This document shows positions 5,214 through 6,159 of a DNA stretch of 6,159 nt, piece by piece. Within the stretch, counting starts at the first letter, position 1. Each line of letters starts with the position of its first letter. The notes under the pieces are model-generated. The model made no database searches. It was not told where the DNA came from and saw only the letters and a program-made list of their open reading frames with translations. Source of the stretch: Gemmatimonadota bacterium (GTDB taxonomy: Bacteria; Gemmatimonadota; Gemmatimonadetes; Gemmatimonadales; Gemmatimonadaceae); NCBI GenBank assembly GCA_028287225.1, contig JAQBPZ010000205.1, forward strand, positions 1-6,159, in the 5' to 3' direction. The position numbers and the translations under genes are program-made.

Positions 5214-6159
5214 ATGGCTGGACATGACATCATCGTGATCGGGGGATCGGCCGGCAGCATCGAGGCGCTGTCCACGCTGCTGGCGGGGCTGCCGGCCGAC
5301 CTGCCCGCGGCGGTGTGCGTGGTGCTGCACCAGTCCACCTACCTGCCCAACCGCCGGCCGGAGATCTTCGCGCGGCTCAGCCCCCTGCCCGTGGTGCTTG
5401 CCGAGCAGGGGATGCGGCTGCGGCCGGGGACGGTGTACCTGGCGGTGCCCGACATGCACCTGCTCATCGAGCGGTCGCCCACGGCGGAGCTCGGGACGCT
5501 GCGGCTCGTGCACGGGCCCAAGGAGAACCGGGCGCGTCCGGCGGTGGACCCGCTGTTCCGTACGGCCGCCCTCGCCTTCGGGCGGCGCGTGATCGGGGTG
5601 ATCCTCTCCGGCGCGCTGGACGACGGGGTATCGGGGCTGTGGGTGGTGAAGGACCGCGGCGGCGTGACCGTGGTGCAGGATCCCGCGGACTCCGCGGTGG
5701 CGAGCATGCCCACGCACGCGATCGAGGAGGTGGGCGCGGACCACGTGGCTCCCGCCGCGGAGCTTGGCGCGCTGCTGGGACGGCTGGCGCGCGAGGGGAC
5801 GGCGCTCGTTGCGCAGCGGCAGACGTCAACGCTCGCGACGACCCGCGACGCGAGCGACGTCCGGACGGCGGACCTGAAGCGCGAGGTCGCCATCACCGCC
5901 ATCGACGAGGAGACGCATCTCGGCGAGGAGCGGTACGGCGTGCCGTCGCGCTTCGCGTGTCCCGACTGCGGCGGCGTGCTCTGGGCCGCGGGACCGGAAG
6001 GCGGCCCGTTGCACTTCAAGTGCGAGACTGGACACGCGTACAACGCGGCGGCGCTCGCCGAGGCGCAATCCGAGTCGGTGGAGGCCGCGTTCTGGGCGGC
6101 GCTGCGCGCGCTCGAGGACAAGGCGGAGCTGGCCCGCCTGCGCGCCGGCCTGGCACGGG
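5214..6159 (+). CDS. CheB-type methylesterase-domain protein with C-terminal Cys/His tail (3' end outside window)
   Basis: The first 315 codons of a protein whose N-terminal part is the CheB methylesterase/deamidase domain, the enzyme that removes methyl groups from chemoreceptor glutamates. Catalytic positions are kept: Ser12 in I-G-G-S-A-G-S, His39 in V-V-L-H-Q-S, and Asp137 in L-S-G-A-L-D-D-G, which aligns with the T-G-M-G-A-D-G of classical CheB; M-P-T-H-A-I at 165-170 is also typical. There is no response-regulator receiver domain before it, so the usual phosphorylation switch is absent. After a linker (about 190-240), a C-P-D-C-G-G pair (Cys249, Cys252) and C-E-T-G-H (Cys270, His274) look like a zinc-ribbon-type site. 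A helical stretch then starts, rich in Ala, Glu and Leu, and the window ends inside it. ATG 5214 begins directly before the first strand; its Shine-Dalgarno is weak. No other chemotaxis gene is in view, so the target could be non-chemotactic. Confidence 0.9.
   Translation, partial: MAGHDIIVIGGSAGSIEALSTLLAGLPADLPAAVCVVLHQSTYLPNRRPEIFARLSPLPVVLAEQGMRLRPGTVYLAVPDMHLLIERSPTAELGTLRLVHGPKENRARPAVDPLFRTAALAFGRRVIGVILSGALDDGVSGLWVVKDRGGVTVVQDPADSAVASMPTHAIEEVGADHVAPAAELGALLGRLAREGTALVAQRQTSTLATTRDASDVRTADLKREVAITAIDEETHLGEERYGVPSRFACPDCGGVLWAAGPEGGPLHFKCETGHAYNAAALAEAQSESVEAAFWAALRALEDKAELARLRAGLAR

Noticed and set aside
4986..5744. Upstream extension of the lipoprotein frame on the minus strand
   Set aside because: The frame is open much further, but the signal peptide with lipobox begins at 4985. 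The upstream part is antisense to the CheB-like gene and low complexity.
5339..6121. 260-codon minus-strand open frame
   Set aside because: Ser/Ala/Arg-rich antisense shadow of the CheB-like gene, which has catalytic residues in the + frame.

Overview
The window is very GC-rich bacterial DNA with dense, mostly ungapped coding. It carries six genes that I can support: two cut by the window edges and four complete. It also contains two strong stem-loops, one perfect palindrome ahead of a gene pair, and a divergent control region.

Left part (about 1-3220, all on the + strand). The window opens with the last 49 codons of an FKBP-type prolyl isomerase, followed by a perfect 14-bp hairpin with a GTGA loop. 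Next is a DUF2071 (YqjF-like) protein of unknown function. Then comes a tight two-gene unit: a small four-helix membrane protein that I place in DUF6394, followed 9 bp later by a long potassium-channel protein. The channel has a two-helix pore with a TIGFGE filter, two consecutive RCK/TrkA-N Rossmann domains and a TrkA-C-like tail. A 14-bp palindrome sits between a weak candidate promoter and the Shine-Dalgarno sequence of this unit. The likely joint role is regulated K+ flux across the inner membrane, with nucleotide sensed by the RCK domains and the small protein as a possible partner. The FKBP and DUF2071 proteins look actinobacterial to me.

Middle (3220-3449). This is a 230-bp convergent intergenic stretch with a second strong hairpin (14-bp stem). 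It also has two minus-strand open stretches that look partly protein-like, neither of which I can call a gene.

Right part (about 3450-6159). On the minus strand lie a YihY/BrkB-family membrane protein and, upstream of it, a small unrecognised lipoprotein, possibly co-transcribed. Diverging from these on the + strand is a CheB-type methylesterase-domain protein with no receiver domain and a C-terminal Cys/His zinc-ribbon-like tail, cut by the window end. These three resemble proteins of Gemmatimonadota or Acidobacteria-like soil bacteria more than Actinobacteria. Valine codon choice also differs: the DUF2071 gene favours GTC, while the CheB-like gene is almost all GTG. The window may therefore be a seam between two genomes (transfer, or a chimeric assembly) near 3220-3450. 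That is inference from recall and a small hand count.

I see no rRNA, tRNA, CRISPR array, insertion sequence or transposase. No gene-free stretch exceeds 300 bases. I see no clear new multi-gene system; the best candidate for something under-described is the DUF6394-channel pair.
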